Made by a program: the position numbers and the translations under genes. The notes beneath the pieces are model-generated. The model was not told the DNA's origin and did no database searches. It was given only the letters and a program-made list of their open reading frames with translations. Positions 20,806-32,494 of a stretch of DNA of 64,000 nt are shown here, one piece after another. This stretch comes from Littorina saxatilis (taxonomy: Eukaryota > Mollusca > Gastropoda > Littorinimorpha > Littorinidae). The stretch is from NCBI RefSeq assembly GCF_037325665.1, contig NC_090255.1:26085125-26149124 (forward strand). The letters are read 5' to 3'. Every line of letters begins with the position of its first letter. Within the stretch, counting starts at the first letter, position 1.

Positions 20806-22533
20806 ATGGCTAGCTGTACTGCAGAGGATTCACCCAGGGAGGAAGACGGCCAGTGGAAATGCCCCATGTGTCTGGAGATCCTCAAACGGCCCAAGTTGCT
20901 ACCTTGCTCCCACACGTTCTGCGAAGCGTGTCTGGATGACCTGGTCAAGCACCACCCTAAGGGGTCATTCCCTTGCCCGAGCTGTCGTGAGCGCGTGACT
21001 GTCCCTCGCGGCGGAGTCTCGGCCTTCAAGAACAACTTTTACCTGCAGGAGCCTGATAAAGGGAGCGAAAAGCCCATGTGCAAGAACCACAAGAAGCCCA
21101 GAGAGATCGAGCTCTTCTGCCTCGACTGCAACGCCTGCATCTGTCTCGAGTGCAAGCTGACGAGCCACATGGGCCACTACACCGAAGACATCCTCAACAG
21201 AGCAGAAACTGCCAAGGCCCAGCTCTGCAGAGACAAGATGGAGCTGCAGTCCGTCATCGAAGACCTGAAGAGACACTTGGAGGAGTTCCGCCACGAACAG
21301 CAAGCGGTCCAAGACAGGAGAGAAGCGGTGAAAAAAGACATCCTGGACAGGCACAGGCTGATGATGGAGGCAGCCGACAGGTGTCGTGAAGAGTCTCTCT
21401 TCTCCCTGGACACCGTGACAGCGTCCATCAAAAGCCAGCTGTGCCTCATCGACAAGGATCTGCAGAAGACCCTGGATGGGCTGGCCAAGCTTCACAAGCG
21501 CGTGGACATGTGTGTGAAGAGTGAGAAGGGACACGGGCTTCTCCTGACGATACATGACATCTACAATGACGCCTCGCGCTACGTGAAAGAAGTGGCAATG
21601 CACAAGGCTACCAAGATCACCCGGGTGTCTCGCCCCGTGCTCTGCTTTTCAGCCGCGGCCGACGCCACCTTGCAGACCCAGGAAAAGTTCTTAGGCCCTG
21701 TGGTCAGACTGGACATTGAGGTGGGAATGCCTGCAGTAACCGTGAAGAAAGTGTTTGGCTGCAAACAGCAAACGTTCGCTAACAACGATGTGTTCTCCTT
21801 GTTTCCACGAGCGGACGACGCCGTGTGGGTTGCCTACGAGCCCAGCCCACAGAGTGTCGGCACTCCAGCAAGGCACCCGGAGCTGTACGACCTGAGCGGC
21901 CAAGTGATTGAAACAGAGGCGTCTATCTGCGGCAGAACAAACTTCACGCACACCAACTCTGGCATGGGGATGTGCATCACTCCAAGCCCTTGGTACTTCT
22001 CCACCTATGCCAAGTCTCGAAGCCTCTGCAAACTTAAGAACAACATGAAAGGCGAGGCTTGCGTCATCTCCATCATCGTCAACAGTGAGAGTCCCCTCAA
22101 GACGTTGCAATCTGTAAAGCACAAAATCAAGTGCGGACCTCACCGAGCCTTTGACATGGACGACCGGGAAGTTTGCTTCGCCATCGTGGAAGAAGGACAG
22201 GGTCCAGACTTCATACGTAAGGTGCACGTCTACCGAGCTCCCCACGAGACTCCCCTCGACACCTACACTCCCCCCACCCAGCCCTTCCAGCCATCGGACG
22301 TGTGTTTCTTCACCATGGCAGGCCGCCAGATTCTGCTGGTGTCGGATGAGGCCAGCAATGCGATCCACGTGGTGGATATGGTGAAGGATCGTCTCCAGTT
22401 TCTTCGCTACCTGGCTCCTGGCTGCCCCGTTATGCTGCAGCCCAAAGCTCTCAACACTGACGTCAGGGGCCGTCTGTGGGTGGCTTGCAGGAATGGTTCT
22501 ATACTTCTTTGTGACCCTGTTCTACACTGTTGA
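20806..22533 (+). CDS. TRIM-like RING/B-box2/coiled-coil protein (putative E3 ubiquitin ligase), intronless
   Basis: 575 aa in one exon. The open frame extends upstream to a GTG at 20740, but the first ATG (20806, MASCTAED) just before the RING is the sensible start. RING finger C3HC4: C19, C22, C34, H36, C39, C42, C57, C60. B-box2: C92, H95, C105, C108, C113, C116, H121, H124. Residues about 130-270 are charged, helical and coiled-coil-like. The C-terminal 300 residues are not a recognisable SPRY; the last segment (NTDVRGRLWV) resembles an NHL or beta-propeller blade. RING-type TRIM proteins transfer ubiquitin and many act in innate immunity; the function here is inferred from architecture only. 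Intronless TRIM genes are common in molluscan expansions. A 23-bp tandem array ends about 50 bp upstream, and the 3' end of the gene is duplicated downstream. Confidence 0.9.
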   Translation: MASCTAEDSPREEDGQWKCPMCLEILKRPKLLPCSHTFCEACLDDLVKHHPKGSFPCPSCRERVTVPRGGVSAFKNNFYLQEPDKGSEKPMCKNHKKPREIELFCLDCNACICLECKLTSHMGHYTEDILNRAETAKAQLCRDKMELQSVIEDLKRHLEEFRHEQQAVQDRREAVKKDILDRHRLMMEAADRCREESLFSLDTVTASIKSQLCLIDKDLQKTLDGLAKLHKRVDMCVKSEKGHGLLLTIHDIYNDASRYVKEVAMHKATKITRVSRPVLCFSAAADATLQTQEKFLGPVVRLDIEVGMPAVTVKKVFGCKQQTFANNDVFSLFPRADDAVWVAYEPSPQSVGTPARHPELYDLSGQVIETEASICGRTNFTHTNSGMGMCITPSPWYFSTYAKSRSLCKLKNNMKGEACVISIIVNSESPLKTLQSVKHKIKCGPHRAFDMDDREVCFAIVEEGQGPDFIRKVHVYRAPHETPLDTYTPPTQPFQPSDVCFFTMAGRQILLVSDEASNAIHVVDMVKDRLQFLRYLAPGCPVMLQPKALNTDVRGRLWVACRNGSILLCDPVLHC

Positions 22534-22830
22534 GGAACACTGTGCAGCAGAAATAATCAAGGCACTGTATTGTAGCACAAACGGATGGTTCACTGGAGCC
22601 AAACCACTCAACACTGATGTTAGAGGCCGTCTATGGGTGACCAAGGCAGAACTAAAGAGGCAGGGCAACAGCTGGACAGAGCTAGCAGAAAGAACAACCC
22701 AGAGCAGAGTGCGATGGAGAAACGTCGCCAAATAATCAAGTTACTTTATTGAAGCACAAAAGGATGGCTCACATGAGCCAAAGCATTCAACACTGATGTG
22801 AGGTACCTGTCAGTGGGTGGCCTGCAGCCC
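22437..22830 (+). repeat. tandem duplication of the TRIM 3' coding end
   Basis: The segment encoding NTDVRGRLWV (near 22443) recurs at about 22600 (still reading NTDVRGRLWV) and about 22778 (decayed). The sequence after the stop, with aataatcaag and agcacaaa.ggatgg, also recurs, so the unit is about 155-180 bp and spans the stop codon. Confidence 0.82.
22640..22730 (+). mobile_element. possible LINE C-terminal scrap inside the TRIM 3' duplication
   Basis: An open stretch reads WTELAERTTQSRVRWRNVAK, resembling the W..A.DR.RWR ending of non-LTR retrotransposon ORF2 proteins. It lies between duplicated TRIM segments. Short and unconfirmed. Confidence 0.25.
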
Positions 22831-23245
22831 CCCCCCCCCCACCCCCCCCCCCCCCCCGACGACTGTCTCGGTCAAGGTGCTGGTGAGGATAATGATACCG
22901 AACTCATTTTGACCTGAGGTCAGGATGACCTTGCCCCCATTGTGAAAAAGTTTAGCAGCTCTATGCGGAAATAATGGCAAAGTTTTTGTCGAGTTTAGAT
23001 AACTTCAGGCGTTTCGTGGACTGCCAACACCAATTGACCCTTGTTGTCTCGGAACACCTGTGGAGGTTGTTCAGTGCTTCTCTGTGAACTAGCTAATGCC
23101 AGACCACGCTTGGAACACTGATCGAACAAGTTATTCCTTTCTGTACTGAAAATTCACTTATTTGGAAGAATGCATTTCCTGTGTAATAGGGCAGCACATG
23201 TATCTCAAGATTCCACTTTAAACATTCAGTAAAGCTGTCATTACT

Positions 23246-23348
<103 letters not shown>

Positions 23349-23811
23349 GTGGGGGGATTGTGCCCCCAATCCCACGCCAGCCCTTTGTTTTATTGTGGAT
23401 TTGTTTGATTCTTCTTTTTATTTGTTTTAGTGTAATGCTTGCTAGCTGGGGGTTACTGAGTGAGAATGGTATTAGTTTTGTAAATGTATACAATGCACTG
23501 TGATACTTTTAAGATATATGAATAATGCGGAGAAACTACTGTGATAGACATGACTTCTATATTTTGCCTTTGTGATTATTCCATAACTGACGCAACACTT
23601 ACACCTATGTACAGTTGAAGAATAACTCCTTATGTTGTACTTGTAGCTATTCTAATTTTGTAGCTAGGTAGGCTATGTCTTTTATATTGCTGTATGTAGA
23701 CAGAGAAGTTACTGTTGTCCTGATACATGTATAGTGTGTTTCACAAGCATTGGACAGTAAAAATTCTGAATTTGTGTTTCAACCACTGACATTTTGTATT
23801 TGTTGTAATTG

Positions 23812-23963
<152 letters not shown>

Positions 23964-24057
23964 TTGCTTGTGTATTTTTCCTGGGGGGGAACTTGCCAAG
24001 CTAACTTCTGGGCAAGAACTCAAATCTAACAGGATAGAATTCAGTAATACATGTAGA

Positions 24058-24124
24058 AATAAAACAAGAGAGAGACGGAGAACACTACCAATGAATCCCC
24101 ACTTCTTGGTTTGTACACTTTATT
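24058..24124. terminator. back-to-back poly(A) signals for TRIM (+) and possibly FAF2 (-)
   Basis: AATAAA on + at 24058-24063 could end a 1.5 kb TRIM 3'UTR. TTTATT at about 24119-24124 is AATAAA on the minus strand and could end FAF2, though that needs an 8 kb 3'UTR, so the FAF2 part is weak. Confidence 0.3.
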
Positions 24125-24362
24125 TCTCTGAAACTCTGTGATACAAACACTTTCTTCACGCCTTCACTCGCCAATATTACCATTTTCAAGCAGCAATTCA
24201 GTAAAACATACCGATTTAGAAATCAGACTCACACTCTTTTAGAACAAAGCACTTGCACACAGTTTCACACATACAGATCGACACACAGACACACTTTGTA
24301 CAATAACATCTCAGCATCCCAGAAACTTAAAATCAACACAAACTGACTGCTGCGCTTAATAG

Positions 24363-24363
<1 letters not shown>

Positions 24364-24417
<54 letters not shown>
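24364..24417 (+). repeat. (CA)n microsatellite
   Basis: Pure CA tract. Confidence 0.95.
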
Positions 24418-24667
24418 TCAACAAGGAGAAAATTAGAACAAGTTGTACATTCCAAGAATCTGTGATAGAGAATGCCGCAAATATCGTACGACACACATTT
24501 ACACGCAATAATAACCATGATCACACAAAACTGAAGTACATCACTGCTGACAGGGTTATTATTTACCTTGTTTTCTGTTGGCAGTTGCTTGACAAAGAGA
24601 TATAACCAAAAAATGTAAACAAATTAACTGAAAACCATTGAGTCTCTCTGATAATGTGATATATATA

Positions 24668-25965
24668 TTATATATCCCATGACCTCCCTTCTTTGTCTCT
24701 GTTACTTCAGTATGGGTATATATGTTGTATTTTTATAGCTCAATAAATACATCATGGACTCCAAAAAATATATGATAGTGCAGATTCCGATTTGGGCAAA
24801 GGACTACTTTCCTCCCGACCTTTGACCTCGCGCCGAACAATGTGACACATTTGTATGAAGTTCTAAAATCGTATTGCACGGCTCAGAAAACCAAATCAGT
24901 TGCACGCAAAAATGAATCTCAGAACTGATCTGATGTATGAGATGCAATAAGCAAAAGTTTCTTTCATTATGAAAGCAATGCAGGTCGAAAAAAACGAACA
25001 TTCAACTTACAAGATAACCAGATGCTAGCGAACCAAAACAAAAACACGAGTACCCTCCCCTTGCATCGTTAGCAGACGACTTTTGAGAATCTGTCGGTAG
25101 TGTGTTTTGGTGTGCGCCTTCAGCTATCAAACATCGGCTGTTTCACGTGTTTTGCGAGCAAGTCTACTCTTTTGCCTGGCTCTGCAGTAAGTCCACATAT
25201 TTTTCTGTAATCCAGTCATATTCCTTCAAAATGCAATCAATCGGCGGTGACAGACGTGTCGGTCGCGTTTTCACACACCCATACCAGTTTAAGTTCATCC
25301 ATGCAAACACACTCGCAAAACAGTTTATCACGTAGATACATTTCAAATAGGGAGCAAATGGTTAAATCTAAACCTACATATTTGTTCCCTAAAATTTGCT
25401 TCTCTGTCAATAAGCCTAATTACACACGTTCGAGAAAAACAACGTGGAATCGATTCTGAATCGAGTAAGCCAAATGGGTCCCAAACCCGTTTCGCCCGTT
25501 CTGCCGACCTGAAACGCAAAACAAAAGAATTGTGCGCTTCAACTAAATTAATTTATATTCGACTTCATTACTTTCTTGCAACTTATGAACCTTTACTTAA
25601 AGCTTTTAAATGGTCTGAAAGTAGTGTTACCGCGTACTTATCGATGCACTCATTCGTTTTATTTTTTCAGCGACGGTCACTTAGTTTAAGGTTGCAAAAG
25701 GGCTAAGTCTCGCTGGCAACAGTTTTACCCTGCACAGATCGCAACAGTGCCGCTAGTAGTCTACACTTTGTGTTTGATGGTAGAATGGGATATACAGATT
25801 ACAACACTCGTGGTTTTTTATATGGCTTGTATTTCAGTCAAGACCCAGCGGGAATATCAATCGAGAGCCACTCGCCAGAGGCTCGTGTCTCCCGATGATA
25901 TTCATCCGCTGGGTCTTGACTGAAATACAAGCCATATAAAAAACCACTCGTGTTGTAACCTATAC
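24668..25965. repeat. dispersed 1.3 kb repeat, copy A
   Basis: Near-identical to 39799-41340 but lacking about 200 bp near 25120. Both copies begin and end in (AT)n tracts, suggesting insertion into AT microsatellites. The right 160 bp (25799-25958) form a hairpin with 53-bp arms. Confidence 0.9.
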
Positions 25966-26242
25966 ATATATACCAATCAGAAATTAAAGAAATATATATA
26001 TAAAAAAAAAACTTAATAAAAATAACACACACACACACAAAACTCCACCCAACAACAACCACTGAAAACCATCAAACATTCCGGTTAAATCAAAACATCA
26101 GAAATCAAAGTACCCGCCTTGATCAGTTGATGTCACCTAAAATGCATACATTAATTAATTAATTTGTGACATTCTGAATTAAAATCTTTCTCCACTTGCA
26201 AATACATGTACAATGTGCTACCATGTATCAGTTATGTGCATG

Positions 26243-26325
26243 ACTAGAACTCCTCTATTCAGATCCCTCAATCAGGCCTGGGAGTAACTCCTCTATTCAG
26301 ATCCCTCAATCAGGCCTGGGAGTGA
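26243..26325. repeat. 40-bp tandem duplication
   Basis: Two adjacent copies beginning CTCCTCTATTCAGATCCC. Confidence 0.95.
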
Positions 26326-26499
26326 GTCAAAGTGGTTTGGGCGTACTGACGGGAACATTTTGCGTTTTAAGCACTTTTAAGGGCACATGGAGGCTCTTTT
26401 CTTACACAGTTAGAAAAGGACTTCGTCGTACTTACGACGGAAGGTGTATCATTCCCAGGCCTGCTCAGCTGAAGACTTCTTAGCTTTAAAACATTGCTT

Positions 26500-26615
26500 C
26501 CTCAGGTATTTTTGTCATTACCTGTGAATGTACCTTCATTCTTAAGACTCTTTTTGAGACAGGATATTCTGATTCTTGGGGGTCTTGAAAGACGGGTTCC
26601 ACTGTACTCTGTCGC
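26500..26615. mobile_element. partial MITE, GGTTCCACTGTA end
   Basis: Ends GGGTCTTGAAAGACGGGTTC then CACTGTAC, the right terminal repeat of the family at 38540-38722. Confidence 0.45.
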
Positions 26616-27389
26616 TATGCACATTTCCTAATCCAGGTATATGTGCAGATGTTGGACTTGTACATCCCGCCCCCCCCCCCCCCCACGACTTCTTGGTAAG
26701 CAGGCCTAATCTCCCTGCCCCCCCCCCCCCCCTTTTTTTTTTTTAACCTGATCTTCACTCAACTTTACATGACCAACTTGATGATGGTGGGATTGTATTG
26801 CAGCAGTAAGATAAAAAGATTGGCAGTGGCTTGCAGCCTAATGCATCTGCGATTCTCTAGTTTACGACTTTGTGTGCATACATGTGTGTTTGCAAAGCAA
26901 GTGTGTATATGAACAGCTCAGATCATGGGTCAATAAAGTGTTACACAGATGGTCAAAAGTAAAGTACAATATATTGCACTAGAAGTGGAACTACACTGTT
27001 GCTTAGTGTCTGTATGAAGCTACAAGGTAAAAATAGAAAAAGAAAAACACGATTCTTGACTTTGATGGGCTTTTTCTGCTCGTAAGCACACATTCTTCTA
27101 CTCATCACAGCATGCCCCATTATTGAGTTTAAAACACCAATTAAATTTGTTTTGAATAAAACTCACAATTTTACAATAAGAATTTAGAGACCTGAATCAA
27201 TTAGGTATATCCTACTTAGTTTGACTTTAGCAAAACTAAGTAATTACACATTTAATTGAATCAGTCAGACAGACGGAGACATAGAGAGACAGACAGAGGG
27301 CAAACATAAATCTGAGAAAGAAACCCCTTTAAAAATGTTACCATGTTTGAAATGAAACATCGCAAGGTGAAGCCATAATTCATCCCCTT

Positions 27390-28045
27390 TCAGTATGACG
27401 TCATGAGCGTGTTCCACACTTGAAATGACGTGTTTTTATCATGTTGTCAGCTGCACGGAGCTTGGAAGTATAATTTCCATTGAACGATCCGAGTTTGTTA
27501 AGTTTTAGCCTATTTTCAACGTCAAACACCATGAAACTATATATATTTGGAATCAGAAAATGGTAAGGAATAGATAGAAGTTGTTTTTAAGTGTCTTTTT
27601 TCATAAATAAAGATAGTGGTTATTTATCGGTTTTCTTCATTTTTAAGCATAATTATCAATACAAAACAACACAACTATATAGTTTTAGATACAGGACGCA
27701 ATTGGGAATACACCAATATAATTTTTTTGTTTCAAATATTAGTTTTTAAAAATTTGAAAAAATGACATATTTTGAACAAACATTTCAATAACAAAACTTT
27801 AAGTGACCAAACTGAAATGCAATCCCATAATCCGGCCTAGATCTGAGATTGTGTGATAAGAAATTCGATCAAATTGATGAAAAACTGTAACTGTGAAAGT
27901 GCTGCCTCGACCTTTTGGCAAACGGTAAAATATGACGTCATCAAACTGTCCTATCAATAAACGGAAAAACCTTCTATGAGAAAATCCAGTCAAAAATATC
28001 CATATAAAATTTCATAAAGATCCACTCCGTAGTTTTTGAGATATG
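27390..28045. mobile_element. ancient relative of family B
   Basis: Shares ordered blocks with 17251-18120 (TATTTGGAATCAG, CTGAAATGCAATnCC, GTGCTGCCTCGAC, TATGACGTCATCAAA, AATTTCATAAAGATC) but is much more diverged. Confidence 0.7.
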
Positions 28046-28049
28046 ATCT

Positions 28050-28430
28050 GCAGTGTGAAAAAACGCCCATAACGCCCAAAACGCAAACTCATTTGTCATG
28101 ATTTGGTCGTGTTCTGCTGATACTATAATGTTTTTCTTTCCTAAAACACACTATAATAGTAGCCTTTCCCAATGTCTATGCTAAAACTGACTTGTCTGTG
28201 TTGTCAATGATTTTGCTACAGTGTGAGAACACAATCTCACGCCCATAACGCTGTGACACGAAAACTCATTTGGTCGTGTTCTGCCGATACTGTAATGTTT
28301 TTCTTTCTTAAAACACACTATAATAGTAGCCCTTCCCAAATGCAATGCTAAAAATGACTGGTCTGTGTTGTCAATGATTTTCTGCGAGAATGCGATCTAT
28401 CTGTTTGTCGCAAAGACCGTGTGACACGAA
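28050..28430. repeat. tandem duplication of about 185 bp
   Basis: Two copies of a unit including ATGTTTTTCTTTC, ACACACTATAATAGTAGCC and TCTGTGTTGTCAATGATTTT, directly after the family B relative. Confidence 0.88.
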
Positions 28431-29490
28431 AGTTATGAGCGGAAGACAAATCTGCTGAGTGCAATTACGTTTCAGAAGATAGTTGGTTAAAACAGTTTAT
28501 CACTCAGACACGCAAAGGAACACTATAACTTTATTATTCAGGCCATATTTGCTTTCCTTTGTCATGTATGAAAGTACTGGCCTTGGTTGAAGAAAGTGAC
28601 CTGACGCTGTGCAACAAATTTGTCGCCATTTTCCGCCGTGTTTTGTAAATAAAACGTGTTTACTACCCACACATACAAAACGATGCTGTTGGTTCTTTTT
28701 ATTTTCTTATTGTTTGATTCATGCTTAGCAGTTTAGTATGCTTTGTTTTCTTCTCAATTCAATGGATGGCTATAAAATAAGCATTTAAATGTGAAGGTGT
28801 TAAAATTACCCATGATCTGAGCTGTTCACGTATGCTTGTGTGAGCTCATACACACATTGCCTTCAAACAGTAACTCACAAGAAAGACATCAAGCAATCTT
28901 TATAACCTAAAAAGAACCTAACTATATATATACATGTAAATATATAATAATCATGTTAATAATAATACAAAAAATAACAAAACCAAATAGATATTGCATT
29001 AACAGAGAGCCAACCTTTTTTTGGACTAGGAATTTAAAAAAGAAATCAAACAATCAACTAATCAGTAAGCTCACCAACTAAGTTTTAACAGTAAAGGGAT
29101 TGATTAAAGGAGGCAGCACACGAACAGAGAATGTATTGCCATACGCACATCTGCACACACACACAAACACACTCTTTCACTGCATTTTCTTCTACAGTCA
29201 CGCAGTACATATTTTAAAAAACCTATTTCACAAAGCTTTCACTCCATATACCAGGCACCCAATCAAAGACAGAATGTGTGAAGATCAACCAAAAGCAAAC
29301 ACACAATCCGTGCATTCCATAAATTCAAAACTCAGAACATGACGAGAGAAACAAGCAAGGGCTTTTTTCTCACTTTAGCGGCAGTGGAAATCTTGCAGTC
29401 GCACTGAGTTAGGCAGAGAAGCAGCCATCAACACAGTTAGTACACTACTAACCTAAAGACACTCTCTTTGCCATGTTAACCGCTGTGTAC
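28430..29490. other. AT-rich non-coding sequence
   Basis: Nothing recognised; possibly distal FAF2 3'UTR or intergenic. Confidence 0.35.
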
Positions 29491-29494
29491 ACAA

Positions 29495-29842
29495 TCGATC
29501 ATCCATCCAGGCGTTGACATGGGATAAGAGCATCGTTCCACCTTAACACACACAAACAATCAACGGCCTGGAAAATTTGGGTCGCTTCCTCCCAGTGGAA
29601 AGCTAGCAACAACAAGAGTGGCGCTACCCAGGTGTGTGTGTTTAGTAGGACTCATCCACCTGCACTTACAGCAGAAAGACCGAGGTCTTTTACGTGCAAC
29701 TGTTGTGACACGGGGTGGGACATGGATACCGTCTCTGAGTCTGCACATAAAGTTTGTCCCAATCTGGATTTGAACCCGTGACTCTATAGGATGAGAAGTC
29801 CAGTGCTCTACCACATGACCTACCCAGCCCCCATCCACGTGG
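29495..29842 (-). mobile_element. tRNA-headed SINE
   Basis: The minus strand starts GGGGCTGGGTAGGTCATGTG (A-box region) with GGGTTCAAATCC (B box), then the body found at 4975 and 41440. Confidence 0.78.
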
Positions 29843-29851
29843 AAGGATTCT

Positions 29852-30414
29852 CTTCTTTCTTTCTTTATTTGGTGTTTAACGTCGTTTTCAACCACGAAGG
29901 TTATATCGCGACGGGGAAAGGGGGGAGATGGGATGGAGCCACTTGTCAAATGTGTGCATGTGTGTGTGTTTCTTTATTTGGTGTTTAACGTCGTTTTCAA
30001 CCACGAAGGTTATATCTTTCTTTCTTTCTTTCTTTATTTGGTGTTTAACGTCGTTTTCAACCACGAAGGGTTATATCGCGACGGGGGAAGGGGGGAGATG
30101 GCATAGAGCCACTTGTCAATTGTTTCTTGTTCACAAAAGCACTAATCAAAAATTTGCTCCAGGGGCTTGCAACGTAGTACAATATATTACCTTACTGGGA
30201 GAATGCAAGTTTCCAGTACAAAGGACTTGACATTTCTTACATACTGCTTGACTAAAATCTTTACAAAAATTTACTATATTCTATACAAGAAACACTTAAC
30301 AAGGGTAAAAGGAGAAACAGAATCCGTTAGTCGCCTCTTACGACATGCTGGGGAGCATCCGGGTAAATTCTTTCTTGTCCCAACCAATATGTGACTCCCC
30401 CTAACCTGCGGGGG
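29852..30414 (-). mobile_element. SINE with AACACCAAATAAAGAAAG tail, plus two extra tail copies
   Basis: On the minus strand the family starts in a GGGTTAGGGGG-like head and ends GACGTTAAACACCAAATAAA then GAAAG repeats. The tail block occurs three times here (about 29870, 29970 and 30035), indicating insertion of copies into one another. Confidence 0.85.
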
Positions 30415-30419
30415 GTCAT

Positions 30420-31340
30420 TCTCTTATCCCATGTGAAATTCTGGACAGATCATAGGTGGAAAATATGATTGTTTACACAGAAAAAACAACTTTTTTTAAA
30501 ACAACAAATTTCTATCAAGACTAAAACTTGCTCAGCTTCCACTGGAAGCATTTCTTAAAATATCATCAACATAAACTTCTATGCTTATTGCAGTCCAATA
30601 CATTACACGTATCAACCAAAACAGCTGTGATTACACTATATTCCAATCACAGTGCGCATTGAAACATAAAACACAACTGATCGGTAAAACATAAAAAAAA
30701 CTTCATTAAATTCTTCAGGAATCAATGCCATTTTAAAAGAAAAGAAAAGAGGACATCTATTCAATTCCTGCCAAGACTACAAGTTCAGCACACATCAGGC
30801 TGAAGAACAGCGGAGTAAAACCATCTCTGAGAAGTGGCTGGCCTCACCAAGGCAACCTGCAATAATCATGTGAAAACTTCCTCTATACCACCCCCCCCCC
30901 CCCCCCACCTTAGCTTTAAAGGCAATTTAACAGCCTCTCTTAGCAGCTAGAAAGCATTGCTGACAAAAAAAAGTGGAAGTGAGCGTGGACAGATTGCCTC
31001 TGATTATTTTCTTGAAGGAATTTTTCTCTGCCGCATCTTTTGGGAAGAAGAACAATCGCAGATATGAGGAGAGTTCTCCAGCCTGATGTCTGCAGTTATT
31101 TCTTTCAACATCAGAATCTGCAGATGAACTAAACATTTAATGCCTCAAGGGGACACAGGTCACAATTACACCTTTCATTTTGGTTCTTTCATCGTCGAGA
31201 ACACGCCTGTTAGTTTACTCGCATTCAAATCAACAGCTGTACGGTCAACCCCAAGACCCATTCTCACAAAACGGGTGCAAAGTTTGAAATGGGCAAAACT
31301 GAGCTAAAGCCAGGGAGCATCAAACACAAAATTGCTGTTA
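30420..31340. other. non-coding, nothing recognised apart from a C16 run near 30892
   Basis: No gene seen. Confidence 0.35.
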
Positions 31341-31350
31341 TTTCTCAAGG

Positions 31351-31434
31351 TCACTAGAAACAGATGCAATTTACTGGGTCACTAGAAACAGATGCAATTT
31401 ACTGGGTCACTAGAAACAGATGCAATTTACTAAC
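31351..31434. repeat. 28-bp tandem repeat, three copies
   Basis: Unit TCACTAGAAACAGATGCAAT plus TTACTGGG. Confidence 0.95.
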
Positions 31435-31555
31435 AGTGACATAAAAAAAAAAAATACCTACATGAAATGTCAGGGTCAGAAGACTTAGTCCCAAAAGCCT
31501 GTTCAGAATAAACACACTCACAAAACGATGTGGGAATTCAATTGTCAATGTCAGA

Positions 31556-31900
31556 CAGGCACGTGGCCTAGTGGATAAGATGCCGGCCTCCCAAGCGGAA
31601 GGTCGTTGGTTTTAACCTGGGCTGCACCAGGTGGGTTGAGGGTGGAGATCTTTTCTATCTCCCAGGTCAACTAATGTGCAGACCTGCTGGTGCCTCGTAT
31701 GAACATGCAAGCACAAACCAAATGCGCACGAAAAAGATCCTGTAATCCACGTCAGAGTTCAGTTGGTTATAGAAACATGAAAATATAAAGTGTGCATCCT
31801 CCGAAAGCAGCGTATAGCTGCCTAAATGGCGGGGTAAAAACGCTTATACATGTACAAGCCGTGGGTGTTTCAGCCCATGGACGAAGAAGGAGAAGAAGAA
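31556..31900 (+). mobile_element. tRNA-headed AGA-tail SINE
   Basis: GTGGCCTAGTGGATAAGATG (A box) and GGTTTTAACC (decayed B box), the family body, then GAAGAAGGAGAAGAAGAA. Confidence 0.82.
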
Positions 31901-32157
31901 TTGTCGAAGTCAATGATGTAAAAATGAGGGTGTCAAAAATCACAAACTTCCCTACCCCTTTTGTGAGAATGAGTTACAAGAATTTAAAAAAAAAACAAAA
32001 AAAAAACAACACCCACCACAACTACAATCAGCAGAAACACACTGGTCTCTCAAACCAACACCTCTACCCAGAAAACGGACGCCAAAGACACAATCTACAT
32101 CAAAGCCAAACACACAAATCATCCCCCTCTTTACTGACCCAATGCCGTTCTAGGAAG

Positions 32158-32222
32158 TTCTTTCTTTGCTTTATTTGGTGTTTAACGTCGTTTTCAACCA
32201 CGAAGGTTATATTGCAACGGTT
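32158..32222 (-). mobile_element. SINE tail fragment
   Basis: Only the GTTGAAAACGACGTTAAACA tail block, on the minus strand, about 95 bp downstream of the FAF2 stop. Confidence 0.7.
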
Positions 32223-32314
32223 CTAGGAAGTGGTTTCACATGTTGTTTCACGTTTGCTGCACTTGACCGAGTCACAGAATTTTGCCCACACCGTTCATCA
32301 CCGAAACAATCCTT

Positions 32315-32494
32315 TCACGCCTCGTTATCATGTATAAACAACATTTCCGATTTGCCTAATCCAAGTTCTTTTAACGAGGGGGGCTCTGGGCTGGCGGCAG
32401 AAGGCTGGCACTCCAAGATTCGCCGAGGGAAGTTGGTCACAATTTGAAAATCGTCTGGGCACTCCTCGTGGCAGAAGACGAAAAAATACAAGAA
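32315..32494 (-). CDS. FAF2: FAF2 exon 13 (aa 389-447), end of UBX and stop
   Basis: Starts [16 protein letters not shown] after a cag acceptor, carries NFPRR and [10 protein letters not shown], and ends in TGA at 32317-32315. Confidence 0.94.
   Translation of the reverse strand, partial: FLYFFVFCHEECPDDFQIVTNFPRRILECQPSAASPEPPSLKELGLGKSEMLFIHDNEA

Noticed and set aside
24804-25001. 65-aa minus-strand frame conserved in both 1.3 kb repeat copies
   Set aside because: Conservation is explained by the whole repeat being near-identical; no codon-type pattern of change and no domain.
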